Shown in pieces: positions 9,999 through 21,531 of a DNA stretch of 64,000 nucleotides; the first letter of the stretch is position 1, and each line of letters begins with the position of its first letter. A program made the translations under genes and the position numbers. Under the pieces are notes generated by a model. It searched no databases. It was given only the letters and a program-made list of their open reading frames with translations, and was not told the DNA's origin. This DNA is from Ectobius pallidus (taxonomy: Eukaryota; Arthropoda; Insecta; Blattodea; Ectobiidae), in contig CAXKWD010000008.1 of NCBI GenBank assembly GCA_964059195.1, positions 43,949,502 through 44,013,501 of the forward strand, read 5' to 3'.

Positions 9999-11633
9999 GT
10001 GAGGAAACTGAAAAGACAAAGTTGGGAGACATTTGTGGGGAATATTGAATTCGATCTTCATGGAAGACAAGCGAAAGCATACAAAATTCTTAAACGTCTT
10101 AATACAAATGAGAAGGACACACTAGAATTGAATCAGATTCCGGAAAAAGAATGGTTAGATTACTATCAAAACCTGTGGACAGCTAAAACAGAACAAGAAG
10201 GGCCCAATTTATTTGCTGACGCTAATGTAGACCCAATAACAATGGAGGAATTCAAAGAGTCTTTAAAAAGCTGTAAAAATAGAAAATCTCCAGGATCAGA
10301 TTATATTAATAACGAATTGATTAAGTATGCTTCGCATACGCTACATCAGAGAATTTTAAATCTGATAAATTTATGCTGGAAAAGTGGGCATATTCCGGAA
10401 GATTGGAATACCTCAATAGTAATACCAATTTATAAGAAAGGAGATCGCAAAAACTGCAGCAATTATAGAGGGATAAGTCTATTGAATACTGGATATAAAG
10501 TGTATGCCAAAATAATCTCAAAAAGATTAAAAATGATAGCAGAAGCAATGCTTCTTGAAGAACAAAATGGATTTAGAGCAAATAGATCATGCGTGGACTG
10601 TATTTTTATGTTATCACAAATAATTGAAAAACATAGAGAATTCAATGTTCCAACATTTATAGGATTCATAGATTATGAAAAAGCATTTGACTCAGTTAAT
10701 CGAGAACTGCTATGGAATGTACTATTAAAGAAAGGAATACCGAGCCATCTAGTAAGAATAATTCAAAGCCTGTATACTAATAATTTTATAAAAGTGAAAA
10801 CTATAAAGGGATGTAGTGAAGAATTTAGATATATTTCTCAAGGAGTAAGACAAGGGTGTCCACTCTCACCCACATTGTTTAATTTATACTTGGATGAAGT
10901 CATTAGAGAATGGCAGATTAATTTTAAACGAAACTACATCTTAGGAAAATTTTATTTAAATACAGTGTTGTTTGCTGATGATCAGGCAATACTAGCAGGT
11001 TCAGAAGATGATCTACAAAGAGCAGTATACACATTAAGTAGAATAGCAGAAAAATATAATCTAAAAATATCCACTAGTAAAACTAAAGTCCTCGCTTTCC
11101 AAGGAACTGCGCCCATAAGAACAAAAATAGTAATAAATAATGAGGCCATAGAACAAGTTATCTCGTTTAATTACTTAGGATGCCACATATCTAGCAATCA
11201 AAATAAAGATATTGACATAAAACTTGCTAGGTTTCAACAACTCTTAGGAACAATTAAATCAACACTACTAAGAAGAGTTAGACAAGATACAATTTTAAAA
11301 TTTTATAAAGTAATGGCACTACCAACACTTCTATATGGTTCTGAAGTATGGACATTGACAAAGCAGCACGAACGAAGAATAGATGCGGCAGAAATGAAGC
11401 TATTAAGACCATTAGCAGGATACTCCCTCCTTGACCATAAGAAAAATGAAGATATCAGGAATGAAATAAACATGCCTTGCATTTTACAAACAATCAATGA
11501 CTATAGAATGGAATGGAGAGATCATGTACTAAGAATGACCCCAGAACGAATACCCTCTAAAGTATTACAATATAGACCATATGGTCAAAGAGATGTTGGT
11601 AGACCCAAAAAACGTTGGAGAGATCAATTTTAG
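9999..11633 (+). CDS. LINE reverse transcriptase (544 aa, part of ORF2)
   Basis: Reverse transcriptase of a non-LTR retrotransposon. Motifs in order: SPGSDYINNELIKY near residue 98, NYRGISLLNTGYK near 160, FIDYEKAFDSVN near 223 (motif A Asp), SQGVRQGCPLSP near 286, and LFADDQAI near 325 (catalytic DD). The C-terminal part contains LYGSEVWTLTKQHERRIDAAE and ends in GRPKKRWRDQF, a tail I know from RTE-like LINEs of insects; the clade is not certain. The frame is open over its whole length, so this insertion is fairly young, though 5' truncation makes it inactive. Confidence 0.85.
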   Translation: MRKLKRQSWETFVGNIEFDLHGRQAKAYKILKRLNTNEKDTLELNQIPEKEWLDYYQNLWTAKTEQEGPNLFADANVDPITMEEFKESLKSCKNRKSPGSDYINNELIKYASHTLHQRILNLINLCWKSGHIPEDWNTSIVIPIYKKGDRKNCSNYRGISLLNTGYKVYAKIISKRLKMIAEAMLLEEQNGFRANRSCVDCIFMLSQIIEKHREFNVPTFIGFIDYEKAFDSVNRELLWNVLLKKGIPSHLVRIIQSLYTNNFIKVKTIKGCSEEFRYISQGVRQGCPLSPTLFNLYLDEVIREWQINFKRNYILGKFYLNTVLFADDQAILAGSEDDLQRAVYTLSRIAEKYNLKISTSKTKVLAFQGTAPIRTKIVINNEAIEQVISFNYLGCHISSNQNKDIDIKLARFQQLLGTIKSTLLRRVRQDTILKFYKVMALPTLLYGSEVWTLTKQHERRIDAAEMKLLRPLAGYSLLDHKKNEDIRNEINMPCILQTINDYRMEWRDHVLRMTPERIPSKVLQYRPYGQRDVGRPKKRWRDQF

Positions 11634-11690
11634 ACTTGGAGACGGAACAGGCCAGAAGGTCTAAGCCATGGTGTTAAAGAAGAAGAAGAA

Positions 11691-12018
11691 GAGTTCCAAA
11701 AAATACATCTACTATCAGAAGAGTTGATCCAGACGTCCAATATTCATCTACATCGTTCACCACCGGAAATTCGAGTATTCAGGCAGGGGAAAACCAAATT
11801 TGTGAAGACCTTCCTCAAGAACCCAGCACTATTCAGGCAAGCAGAAGTCTTCCTCCACCCAGATGTGAGTCACGATGAAATAGCTGCAGCTGGGGAGAAG
11901 TACCTCGTCGCAGTTTATGAAGGAGCGACTGACACCACCCTCAAAGACGTGACAGCCAAAGTCAACCTCGCCAGTTTGTCACCAATCACAGATGCTGTAA
12001 AATATCATGCTTATTGTA
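11691..12018 (+). pseudogene. PIN/CXC TE protein, middle part after the LINE
   Basis: The gene resumes after the duplicated GAGTTCCAAAA. A frame gives VFRQGKTKFVKTFLKNP, AEVFLHPDVSHDEIAAAGEK, YLVAVYEGA and KVNLASLSPITDAVKYHAY. This matches the family's C-terminal half, which I recall as AAGE-x-FL-x-x-LYGG followed by LASLPPT-x-AA-x-x-H. It breaks at 12018, where the mariner is inserted in a TA, and continues near 13060. Confidence 0.7.
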
Positions 12019-12917
12019 CGAGGGTTCATCCAGAAATAAGGTTCCCATCAATTTTACAAATAGACAACATTGTTTATTCTCATAGTAATGTACATCGTTG
12101 GAAAGAAGACACTTTGCTCTATTTTTCGACATAATCGCCATCTTTTTTTAGGCATTTTTGTAGACTGTGCTCCAATTTTTGTAACCCTATGTCGTAGAAC
12201 TCCGCCGCCAACCCGTTGAGGAAGCATTTCACCCCGTCTTTGACTTCATCGTCGCTTCGGAAGCGTTGGCCATCCAAGTGTTCCTTTAACTTCGGGATCA
12301 AGTGATAATCGCTAGGCGCGAGGTCCGGACTGTACGGTGGGTGACAGTCCACCCAAAGTTTGTCAAAAGGTCCTGGGTTTGACAGGAGACTTGAGGTCGG
12401 GCGTTGTCGTGAAGCAGAGTTACACCCGCTGTCAGTCGTCCTCACCGGCGGTTCTGGATAGCGAACCTGAATTTCCTTAGTGTTGCACAAGAACTGTCCG
12501 AGTTGATGATTGTCCCAGGTTCCATGAAATCGATCAGCAGTATCCCCTTACGATCCCAAAACACACTGGCCATGACTTTGCCAGCAGAAGGAGTTTGTTT
12601 GAACTTCTTTGCGACTGGTGACCCTGAGTGACGCCATTGTTCGGACTTTTCTTTCATTTCGGGAGTGAAATGAAACACTCACGTTTCGTCACCCGTAACA
12701 ATGGAGTCCAACAATCCTTACGGAACGAATCTTGCACTTGGCGGGAGCAACAATGAGCACCTCCATTTCGGACGGCTGCTGAGCGGCGCAGCAAAACGCG
12801 GCCAGGCGGAATCGAGAGTGGAGGAACAGCCGCGCACAGCGGTGTTGCTGGATTTCGCCTCGCACCTTCCCGTGCGGTTGGAGCTCTTTGGGAACCTTAC
12901 TTCTGGATCAACCCTCG
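12019..12917 (-). mobile_element. mariner transposon, internally deleted (0.9 kb)
   Basis: The inverted ends are CGAGGGTTCATCCAGAAATA at the left and, read inward, CGAGGGTTGATCCAGAAGTA at the right, each followed by AGGTTCCC. They are flanked by TA at 12017..12018 and 12918..12919. Intact mariners are about 1.3 kb. The missing part removes most of the N-terminal DNA-binding half of the transposase. It is inserted in the PIN/CXC gene between HAY and QVQKWLG codons. Confidence 0.92.
12119..12715 (-). pseudogene. mariner transposase remnant
   Basis: Reading on the minus strand from 12715, IVTGDET is followed by a TGA where mariners have TGG (the W of DETW), so a stop cuts the DDE core. Then come VFHFTPEMKEKSEQWRHSGS and SAGKVMASVFWDRKGILLIDF, and in another frame HPPYSPDLAPSDYHLIPKLK. 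The remnant ends in CLKKDGDYVEK at a TAA. The hallmark mariner motif YSPDLAPSDYHL is intact. Frame changes near 12460 and the missing N-terminus show the copy is dead. Confidence 0.92.
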
Positions 12918-13059
12918 TATGTATCACCAGGTATGTCTATGTACATTTCCTATCATTATGTTCTTAAATTTCGTTGTTCACTTATACACTCTCATTGTAC
13001 ACCATGTGTATGCTTTGAAATATTATAGAATAACTAATTTTCATTCTACTTTTTCGCAG

Positions 13060-13391
13060 GTACAAAAGTGGTTGGGGCGGAAAACTCATGGATTGGGGTG
13101 GAAGTTAGACGAGTTGGGCTTACTCCAATTGCAATGGATGTTAAACCAGCCCCTCAAACACTTCTGCAACTGATCTCGTGCAAGTTCAAGATGGGCTGCG
13201 CTGGGGGCTGCAGCTGCCGCAAAATTGGGCTGAAATGCAATGTGCCCACACCCCAGAATAACAGTTCCTCAAGTGAGGATGAAGACATCACCCCACCCTC
13301 GACTTCCCAGGTCCCATGCCATCCCAAACCAGGAACCTCACACATTGTCTGGCAAAATCCATCTCCCATAGACACATATACACATAAATAG
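13060..13391 (+). pseudogene. PIN/CXC TE protein, C-terminal part with CXC motif
   Basis: After the mariner the gene gives VQKWLG and GLGWK, then KPAPQTLLQLISCKFKMGCA and GCSCRKIGLKC, a tesmin/TSO1-like cysteine motif usual at the end of this TE protein family. In this right-arm copy, about 45 bases of the motif are deleted, and it runs straight into TPQNNSSSSEDEDITPP. The inverted copy in the left arm (8274..8554, minus) keeps the missing part, reading CTFCKRKILPQC. Confidence 0.65.
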
Positions 13392-14034
13392 TTTCTATAC
13401 ACAGTTATAAGACATTATCCGCCAACATGTTACCAAAAAAATTAAGGTGTTGGTGGAGGAAACGATGTTACTCAACTTTCACCCAAAAAAAGCATTTTTA
13501 ATCTTTTCGGTTTTTGTCATTTATGACGAAACTATCTGAGCTACAAGGACGAGCTATAGCTCAAATTAAAGCTTATTAAGTTGTCTACAACTTTCGTTAG
13601 CTTGATGTTTCTGTAGGACATGTCATTTTGTCGGTATTCAGTTCGAAACGCGAAGAAAACTTAAAATTTTAACTTTTTGGAAAAAAAGACCAATCTTTGA
13701 AAAGCCGTATCTCGGTAACTATATAACTTACAAAAACAATTTTGATCTCATATTTTAGAAAAATTAATTTACTTTAAAAAGGCCAAGGACGATTCTTTCC
13801 AAAAAACGCATAGTTTAGGAGATATTGTCGAAAAACCGAAAAAAGTCCGAAACCCCCGGTTTATTTCGACCGCCATTCAGCGAGCACAGGTTTATGAGGG
13901 TTGCAAATCTGGATTTGTGATCCCAGTAATGATCCTAAACTCCCCTCCAAAAATCATTAATACTCCATTTAATGTAAGTTCACGCATTTTTTTTTGTAAC
14001 ATTTGACTGGGCTACAGGGCTCTTTAGTCATTAT

Positions 14035-14614
14035 TAGGGCAATGCATTTAATGACCATAAAATAGTGAAAAAAATGCATTTATGACCTTAAAAAAGTGAA
14101 AAAATGGCCCCAAATCTTAAAATAATGACCAATAAATTTACCATTATTACTTATAATTAGTTTTTTTCTTAAGTAATGAATTGCTAAATACAGTTTATGA
14201 TGATGCTTTATATGTGAATTTACAATATAAAACACACTTATTTTGTTACTAAAAAAATCAGTAAATGTATACTACAGTAGGCTACTTGGACACCCTTAGC
14301 GAAAAATAAATTCTTTTTGAATTGGCATTCCCATCAAATTGCCCCTAGCAAATATGTGTCATTTAAGAAGAAAGAAAAATTATTTATTGCTAAAATGCCG
14401 AAAATTGCCTAAAATGCCGAAAATTACCTAAAATGCCAAAAATGACTTTAAATGCTGAAAAGACCTAAAAATGCCGAAAATGACCTAAAAATTGCCAAAA
14501 AATGGCCTATCTCTTGAAAAATGCAAAATAATGCAAAAACAAATTGCCATATATTCGAGCTATCTTTTAACCTTCATATAAAAAAGATGCAAAATCATCA
14601 AATGCCTTGCCCTA
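14035..14614. mobile_element. hAT-type MITE, 580 bp
   Basis: It is flanked by a perfect 8-bp duplication, GTCATTAT (14027..14034 and 14615..14622). Inverted ends are TAGGGCAATGCATTT and, from the right, TAGGGCAAGGCATTT. The interior is low-complexity and carries many copies of AAAATGCCGAAAATGACCT-like text between about 14390 and 14500. No coding sequence. Confidence 0.9.
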
Positions 14615-14622
14615 GTCATTAT

Positions 14623-15987
14623 GTATCTGAGTGAAGAAGTGCTCTGTTCAAGTGTTCTAGCATTTAACAAACTTTAGTGTTACTTATTTAGTTTTTCTTT
14701 ACTTATTTAGTTTTTCTTAGTCATAATTATAAATTAACATTATTGGAATATTTACTCATCATACAGAACTGTGGTGTTTGTATTTTAATTTAAACTGTTT
14801 TTAACTAAACCCTTAATATTTAATGTTTTAAAAGTTGTTATAGGTTTTCTTGAGTTACAAATGGATAAACCCTGGGGTAAATATTGTTGCAATCCATCTA
14901 ATAAAGATATTTGGTCACTAAAATCCTAAGGAATGATATACAATGGATGATAAAGCTGAGTGATAACATTGAAGACTGAATGAAATTTGCACTTTTTGCC
15001 GCTTAGAGTTAAGTAAGAAAAAATCACACTCAAGTTCTGAAAGTGATACAAAGCAATGTGATAGATAATGATGAACCACTGGCTGAAAATACAAAACCAG
15101 GCTGCAGCAAAAATGATTCTGAATATATGGATTTAGAATCAGGTTGGGCGTTTTAAAGGTCTCATTGATATCCATAGGAGAATCACCTGTTGTTAAAATA
15201 AAATGTAAAACAAATAAGAAATACTGCAAAGTAAAGCTCTAAAAAATTGAATCAAGATTAAATGAAACTTCTTTCCAATCTGTCAACTGAGAGGAGGAAA
15301 ACAAGAATCCATCGGATAATTTGCAGACAAAAATTGTTATTCGGCTTAAAGAAAAATCATAAAATGAAGGTTTGAAGAAGCTGTGGCTCTCTCTGGGACC
15401 CAGAAATGTCACCCCTTCATTTCTCTAGATCTAAATAGGGTGAAAACCCAAATTTAATCATTTTCTGATAATTCAGAAACACATAGGGTACAGATCAGCC
15501 CTGGTGATGAAGACAATCAAGAAATTGTTTGTTTTGTCACTTGTGCTTATGATAAAGTGGTGGATGGTGCATGTCGACTCGAAGGACCTTTACTAATTTC
15601 AAGTGTAAACAAGACTGTTCCATAAGTGTAACGTAAGTTTGTTTTAATGATTTCACTGCCCAACAATGGAAATGTTTCGGGCTCAAAAATAGCTGATTTT
15701 TATGTATTTCCACCTGCTGAATTCAGAAATCGCCATAGAAATGACCAATTAGCTCTTTTTTTGGAGCAGTGACATTTTATATTCTCTATAGTCAACATTT
15801 TCATTTTTAGGAAAATTTGTTTTTGGATGTTGGCACACTTGTCAACTGTCAAAATACAACAGTAATCTAGCTGTGGGTAGATTATAAACGTAAACACCAT
15901 TGTTGTGACTATGAATTTCGGAGTATCTGTTATAATTAGTGCAGAATTTTTGTTTTGGAGAGTTTTAAAGAGCAAAATTTGTTACAT
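14623..15987. other. No gene recognised
   Basis: Mostly AT-rich. Short coding-like words occur around 15360..15620, but I could not join them into a known protein. Possibly worn 5' sequence of the pseudogene that starts at 15992. Confidence 0.5.
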
Positions 15988-15991
15988 CAAC

Positions 15992-16950
15992 ATGCCACAG
16001 AAATGTGTAAGTTTAGTGAATAATTTTTGTTACATTTGTGGTGAAATAACATTTTCGTCACAGAAACACAAACTGACACCTCTTGTGAAGACTGCCTACC
16101 AACATTATTTTGGTATGAAGGTAAGGGACCAGGATAATGCATGGGCTATTCGACCTATTCCACATTCAGACAGTTTACCAGTTCCTACTCCACCCCAAAA
16201 TTATGAATTGGAAATAGAAAATGAAGGCATTGTGGAAGAAGAAGAACTCAACAAGCTTTCAACATTCCATGACCCTGATTTTGAAGTGAAAGATGATCAA
16301 CCGCACAGATTAAGCCAATCGGAGTTGAGTGATCTCATTCGAGCCTCTTGTGGATCCAAAAGATGTTTTTCTCCACCTCTACATATCAAGCTGGGTTTGA
16401 TAAAGAATTTTGTCAAAGGCATGAACCAAGAAGGCCAGGCTTTTAAATATTTCAGAGAGAAATTTTCTGGAATAAGTGATGCAAAAGTCAAGGAAGGCAT
16501 CTCTGTTGGGTCACAAATACGTCAACTTGTAAAGGATCCTGCTTTCGACCTACTTTTGGAAGGGAAAGTAAAGGCAGCTTGGGAAGCTCTCAAGGGAGTT
16601 ATGCATGGATTTTTAGGGAATAAAAGAAAATGATAACTACACTCAAGTTGGTGACAGTACTTCTACAAAAATACCATCAACTCAGATGCAACATGTCCCT
16701 AAAAATTCATTTTCTCCACTCCGATCTCAATTTTTTCCCACCTAGTTGTGGAGCTGTCAGTGACTAGCATGGAGAAAGGTTCCATCAGGATATTTCTGTG
16801 ATGGAACGGAGATATCAGGGCCGCTGGAATGAAACAATGCTTGTGGATTACTGCTGGTTTGTGTGTTGGGATGCTCTTGAACTCACAAGGGGAAAAGTCA
16901 AAAGACAGTGATCTCATGAAGCAACCAATTGATTCTCTGTAGATCCAACG
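15992..16950 (+). pseudogene. Internally deleted transposase-like TE gene (FCYICGE / GERFHQDI family)
   Basis: The ATG at 15992 opens MPQKCVSLVNNFCYICGEIT, the N-terminal zinc-like motif of a TE protein family common in arthropods. Two deletions are visible by comparison with the family layout I remember. After DQDNAWA the rest of the Cys region is missing, and RLSQSELSDLIRASC jumps to PPLHIKLGLIKNFVKGMN. The frame stops at 16633 after GFLGNKRK. After a gap with frameshifts, HQDISVMERRYQGRWNETML can be read at about 16785..16850, the family's GERFHQDI-RRYQGRW signature. The superfamily name is uncertain. Confidence 0.7.
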
Positions 16951-17230
16951 GCATAGTAGGTTTTATTTAATCAATTTAGGATGTTAACTGTCATTAATAA
17001 AAGAACGGTCACACTTTTAATGTTGTTAGCACATTATGTAATTGATATTTATAAATGTTAAATTTACCATTTTCTCTTAATCCTTTAAAATTAAAGACTT
17101 TCACCTATTGTTTATCTCAGGAACTAGAGCTAATAAAAGATTTTCTTTGTCATATTCGTTTTTCTCAACCCAAAATTAGTGAGAATTGTCTCATGAAGTG
17201 AAGGAAACATTTAAAAAATAGTTTTTTTGG

Positions 17231-17390
17231 GCAGTGATTTTCAACAGGAAAGAAACATTAGGTCCAGTTGATATATTTACCACATGAACCATCATCACCC
17301 TATTATATAGAGCTAACTTTTATCAAATATAGTTTTAGAGTATAATGGAAAAATCAATAAATTATTATTAGGATAAGTTTAAATACAATA
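17231..17390 (-). repeat. Right arm of the inverted repeat with 7152..7262
   Basis: It contains TTTCAACAGGAAAGAAACAT and CCACATGAACCATCATCAC, and, after about 80 extra bases, ATTATTAGGATAAGTTT. These are the reverse complement of the blocks at 7152..7262. Confidence 0.6.
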
Positions 17391-18505
17391 CAATACAATA
17401 ATTTGAAGTCCAAGGGCCGCATGCCGAAATGAAAATATGGTATAAATTTCGTTCCCTTTAAAATTTGTTTTTGTATTCTGTAAAAATCAACCATTAGACT
17501 GTCTGATGCTGTATGTATTACAATACAGTGCAAAATGTATGGATAATCAAAATTACAGAACCTTATTGTAAAATTGCTTATAAATTTTAAGCTTACATTC
17601 ATTATTCATGAATAATTGTGTTATGTTGGAATCAAACTGACTGGGTTCAGAAGCAATGTGGGAACCTGAAAAATCTGGTACGTAGGAAAATGAATTAAAC
17701 TGCTAACAGTTTCCCTTCCCAAGGCCTTAATTTAATTTAAAAGCCTTAATATTACCATACAATGCAGTTATAAACTGATCTTTCCTCCTGTAATTTTAAA
17801 TTTAAGCATTATAAATGCACTGCAATAAAGCCATAAATGTAAAATCTTCAAGTAAATTGTTATCTCACACAGCTTATCAGGTGATTTGCCTTTCATTTCT
17901 AAGAAAACTTTAATTTCTTCTCTAAGGTCCAGGCCACACTGGCAGTCTTCTGCAGCACTGCGCATTGAGCAAAAATTGGGGAGTGGGAAGAAGAAAGCAT
18001 TGGTGTCTCCTTACAGGCAAGCGGTGCAGCATGTCACCCAATTCGTATCTAAATACAAGAGTTCCGAATATAAATAGGAGAGAATTTGGGATACATCCAG
18101 TTAATAGACAACGGGGAATTTCACCATTTGTATGGAGAACCAAGGAAATTTCCACATAGATTTTAAAACAGAATAGCATATCTTTATAATTTTAAATAAT
18201 ACGTACCTTTTCTTAAAAAAACTATTAAAGCTAGGCAGTTTCTAATTACCTATCATGTATTGGTACTGAAAATTAATTTTTCAATACTATACTTATTTAC
18301 TGAAATATGATTTTTTTTCTTTAAGTTATATTTTTCTATTCATCGGTGTTTTTTAGTACCATGTGACATGTAAATAGTTAATAGATTAACCGATTAATTT
18401 TTTCAGTGTATGTAAGAAATCTGAATAAGCATTGTGAATCTTTCAAGTTTGTATGTTATGGAGAAACTGAAAAAAGTTACATTCTATATAGAAAAAATAA
18501 ACTTA
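17391..18505. other. No gene; holds half of a short diverged inverted repeat
   Basis: 17880..17965 matches 22090..22210 in inverted orientation at very roughly 75-80%. Both translate to the pattern SAAEDCQCGLDLREEI / RAAEGYQCGRDLRARR. They may be copies of one TE coding fragment. The remainder is AT-rich with nothing recognised. Confidence 0.4.
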
Positions 18506-18660
18506 CAGAAAATGGGCATCAAAGTTAAAACTTCCCTGCTCCATAGTCTGGATCTTCTCAGAAAAATAAAAAATTATCACAGATAGAATCTTAGCAAAAT
18601 TATGACATGATACACAGTTTTAAAAAGGGAAGTCCAGAGAATAATATTATAGATAATAAT
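18506..18660 (+). repeat. Dispersed direct repeat, copy 1 (others near 20950 and 21105)
   Basis: TTAAAACTTCCCTGCTCCAT followed by AGTCTGGAT, then AAGTCCAGAGAATAAT about 100 bp later. The same order occurs at 20950..21090, and the first part again at 21105..21150. The family is unknown. Confidence 0.6.
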
Positions 18661-19604
18661 AATGGGAGATATGCAAAAAAGTAAGCATAAAGTATGAGCG
18701 TCTTCTTACTGAGAATTGTAGTCACTCACAAGTGGTATGCAAAAAACACTCAGACAGAATAGGTCCGACTCACGGCAGGTACTTTCTACTCAGGCAACCC
18801 ACACGAAACATGCACCTGCATAAACAAAGCTATGAAAACAAACAAGGGTCTTCTCACAGTATGGCATTTAAATCACAGGAAGAGGAAGAAAATTAATTGG
18901 ATCAGATCTCCTTGAAGTTTAACAAAGAAGGGACTTCATAGCAAGGTCATTTACGTCATATCATATACCGCAATCGAAGAAGGGCTGGAATTCCATTCAG
19001 TTTTCATTGAAATTTTTAAACAAAACAAAATTATTTTCGCAAAATCCCAGTTACCAGTAGTAGGGCTAAAATAATAATAATAAAAAAAAAAAAAAAAAAC
19101 AGAACTATGAAAACAGTTAAACGCATAAACTCAAAATTTAATTTTAAACTAATAGTACAATAGTACAAAAATAATCCAAAATATGAAACAAAATAGATAT
19201 GAAGAAAACCGGGAACAAACCTACCAAATTTCAACAGTACAATATAAACGAGATAATTATTTTCCTAATATGCAAGAATTAGTTTTTAGAAGTTTACAAT
19301 AATAATCACTATAATGCAAGTATTCACAAGAAACTTTAGGTGAAGTAATATAATAAATGAAAATATTTACTTCCATAATATTTTAGGATTAAATTAGTTT
19401 AACGGAAATTCACTATAACATAATTACAACATTAAATATAATTAATATTTTTAAAATGTGATCTGAAACATTCTTATAACTCCCTCTGCCCTTAATATAG
19501 CCTATTCTAGTGTAGAGTACACGACTGAATTGCAGTAGTGCGCATTCACTTGTATCATCCTCGTTTCCAAGTTGCATTATTCGCGAGGCAAGACAAAAAA
19601 ATCC
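18661..19604. other. No gene recognised
   Basis: AT-rich sequence with an A run at 19081..19100. I see no motif or repeat that I can name. Confidence 0.5.
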
Positions 19605-19608
19605 AAGT

Positions 19609-19670
19609 CTTATAACTAGCCTTCAGAGAATTTCTTGGAGAAGTTTTCAAATAAAAGTTTTAGGTCTTAT
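19609..19670 (+). repeat. 62-bp direct repeat, copy 1 (copy 2 at 20391..20452)
   Basis: CTTATAACTAGCCTTCAGAG followed by AATTTCTTGG and AAATAAAAGTTTTAGGTCTTA recurs about 780 bp downstream with scattered changes. The two copies bracket the pogo-type MITE at 19791..20281. Confidence 0.6.
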
Positions 19671-19790
19671 TATATTATAATATAGTAGGCCTACATAATA
19701 AGCCCACAAAATTGTTAAACCTATTTCAAGAAAATTAAGTAAAATGAAATTTTCTTCAAATAAAGTGCTTGTAAAAATGAAATGAAAATA

Positions 19791-20281
19791 CAGTGGTACC
19801 TCGAGATACGAGTGCCCTAACATACGAGTTATTTGAGATACGAGCTTTCGAGTGAGCGAAGTTTTGTTTTGAAATACGAGCGACATTTGAGTTACGAGGA
19901 ACGGCCAGCTGTGACGCTGCACACGGTCCACCAGTTTACTGCGCATGCATCTCACGCATTATCCCACGTATTCCCCCAGTGTGCTTGTTTACCTCGCTGT
20001 CGAAGCATCTTTGCTAAGATTTCTAGAAATCATAGAAAAAAAATGAGCAAGGTGTTCGAGTAGCTGACTTGGCGAGGCAGTACAGTATTGTGTTTACACA
20101 ATATTTGTCATTTATAAATACATTTTCGTTATTCAAAAACACATAACAAAAACAATTGGGGGTAGCATTTCTGGGGCTGGAACGGATTAATGGCATTTCA
20201 ATTAATTTCAATATGGAAAATTGCTTTGAGATACGAGCAAGGTTACGGAATGAATTAAACTCTTATCTCGAGGTATCACTG
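19791..20281. mobile_element. pogo/Tigger-type MITE, 491 bp
   Basis: Ends are CAGTGGTACCTCGAGATACG and, read inward from the right, CAGTGATACCTCGAGATAAG. They are flanked by TA at 19789..19790 and 20282..20283. Internal copies of GATACGAG are typical of this group. No transposase frame is present. Confidence 0.9.
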
Positions 20282-20452
20282 TATAGAATAATAGGCCATA
20301 TTGCAGAGAATAGGTATTCAGTTGTATTAGCCTGATGCAAAGCTTTATCATTCACCAGACAAGATTGAATTTCTATGAATGATGCCTCCTTATAACTACC
20401 CGTCAGAGAATTTTTGTGAAAAATTTTTTGAAATAAAAGTTTAGCTCTTAGC

Positions 20453-20949
20453 ATAAGCACCTCAATTACAAAATTTAAACAATATCGTTTGACCCCTATT
20501 ACCTAGTACTGGCAGAGGGATTAAAAATAAAAATTCAAGTATTTTATTTTCGTAAATTTTCGTAACGAAAAGCCACAGGGGTTGTTTCCGGTGCATCTGC
20601 AATACCAAGTGGCTGTCCCTACATTATTTGTAGTTTTCACTTTTTCTGGAATGTCCATATATTCCGTGCGAATCACCCGAGTAGAATGTAGTGAGTGTCG
20701 TATTTGGTAGCTCACAAATTTTCTACTTAATACTCCCGCCGCTCGGTCTTATTGCATGCGGAATTGAAGCGGGCACTAAGCAACAGAGTACATAGAGCGT
20801 CTTGTCACGTGAGTGCAGTGGGTGGGGGAGTCCGCAGGCTTTTTATGCATACAACTCCAAGTACAAACTTGAAATCTGCGAGTATGAACTTCATACTCTT
20901 TTTTGTGCATATCCCCCAATGGCTCAATTTTCATCCAAACGCCAACTGC
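20453..20949. other. No gene recognised
   Basis: Single-copy-looking sequence, somewhat richer in G+C than its neighbours around 20540..20860. No splice-bounded open frame of known type is visible. Confidence 0.45.
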
Positions 20950-21150
20950 ACTTCAAAGTTAAAACTTCCCTGCGCCATAGTCTGGATTTTCTCAGGGGGA
21001 AAAAAAAAGAACGCAAATAGTATTATATAGCTAAGTTATGTATGATACACCATTTTAAAGAGAAAAGTCCAGAGAATAATAATAATAAGTTCTAAATTTT
21101 CATCCAAACACCCACTGAACTTCAAAATTAAAACTTTCCTGCACCATAGT
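20950..21150 (+). repeat. Dispersed direct repeat, copies 2 and 3
   Basis: Two further copies of the unit at 18506, each containing AAAACTT(T/C)CCTGC(G/A)CCATAGT. The first is followed by AAGTCCAGAGAATAAT like copy 1. Confidence 0.55.
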
Positions 21151-21531
21151 AGCTTCAGTAAACCCAGCAGATGATTCGGATGTTGCAACAAAAGGTTCTA
21201 AAGTGGCTATGGCTGCAAACACTTCCTGGCGGGTGAGTTACAAGTTTTAATGCAACGTCTGATGAAATTGTACTGGTTATGTTTGAATGAACAGAAAAAT
21301 AAAATAAGAAACATTATAACCCAATTGTTGGCTCCCGATTGTCGAGCGATTGCACCAGCTAGCGTTAATGTTAATCCAATTACTCATAGCCATTAACATA
21401 AGTAGCCTGGAATTTAATAAAGGTTTAACTTCATTTCTTGCATGCCTAGCGAAGGAAGAACAGGAAATAACAATTTGAAAAGCTTTGGAAGTTTGTGTTA
21501 AATGACATTTCAAGATTCAAGGGACAGAAAA

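Larger units (their letters stand above)
9451..11690 (+). mobile_element. 5'-truncated LINE with (GAA)n tail
   Basis: The insertion is bounded by an 11-bp perfect duplication, GAGTTCCAAAA, at 9440..9450 and 11691..11701. The 3' end is a GAAGAAGAA run, typical of LINEs with microsatellite tails. The 5' end starts inside the endonuclease domain, so most of ORF2's front and all of any ORF1 are missing. The LINE sits within the PIN/CXC gene in the same orientation. Confidence 0.9.
7640..14010. mobile_element. Element with about 0.85-kb inverted arms and a PIN/CXC gene, interrupted by a LINE and a mariner
   Basis: The arms 7640..8554 and 13187..14010 are inverted copies, both starting CCAGTCAAATGTTAC at the outside. 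The middle holds a broken plus-strand gene with a PIN/FEN-type nuclease region. The 3' end of that gene (CXC motif) lies inside the right arm, so an inverted copy of it sits in the left arm. Removing the LINE (9451..11690) and the mariner (12019..12917) leaves about 3.2 kb. I saw no clear target duplication. Academ-type transposons are reported to carry XPG-like nuclease domains, so Academ-like is my tentative class. Confidence 0.65.
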
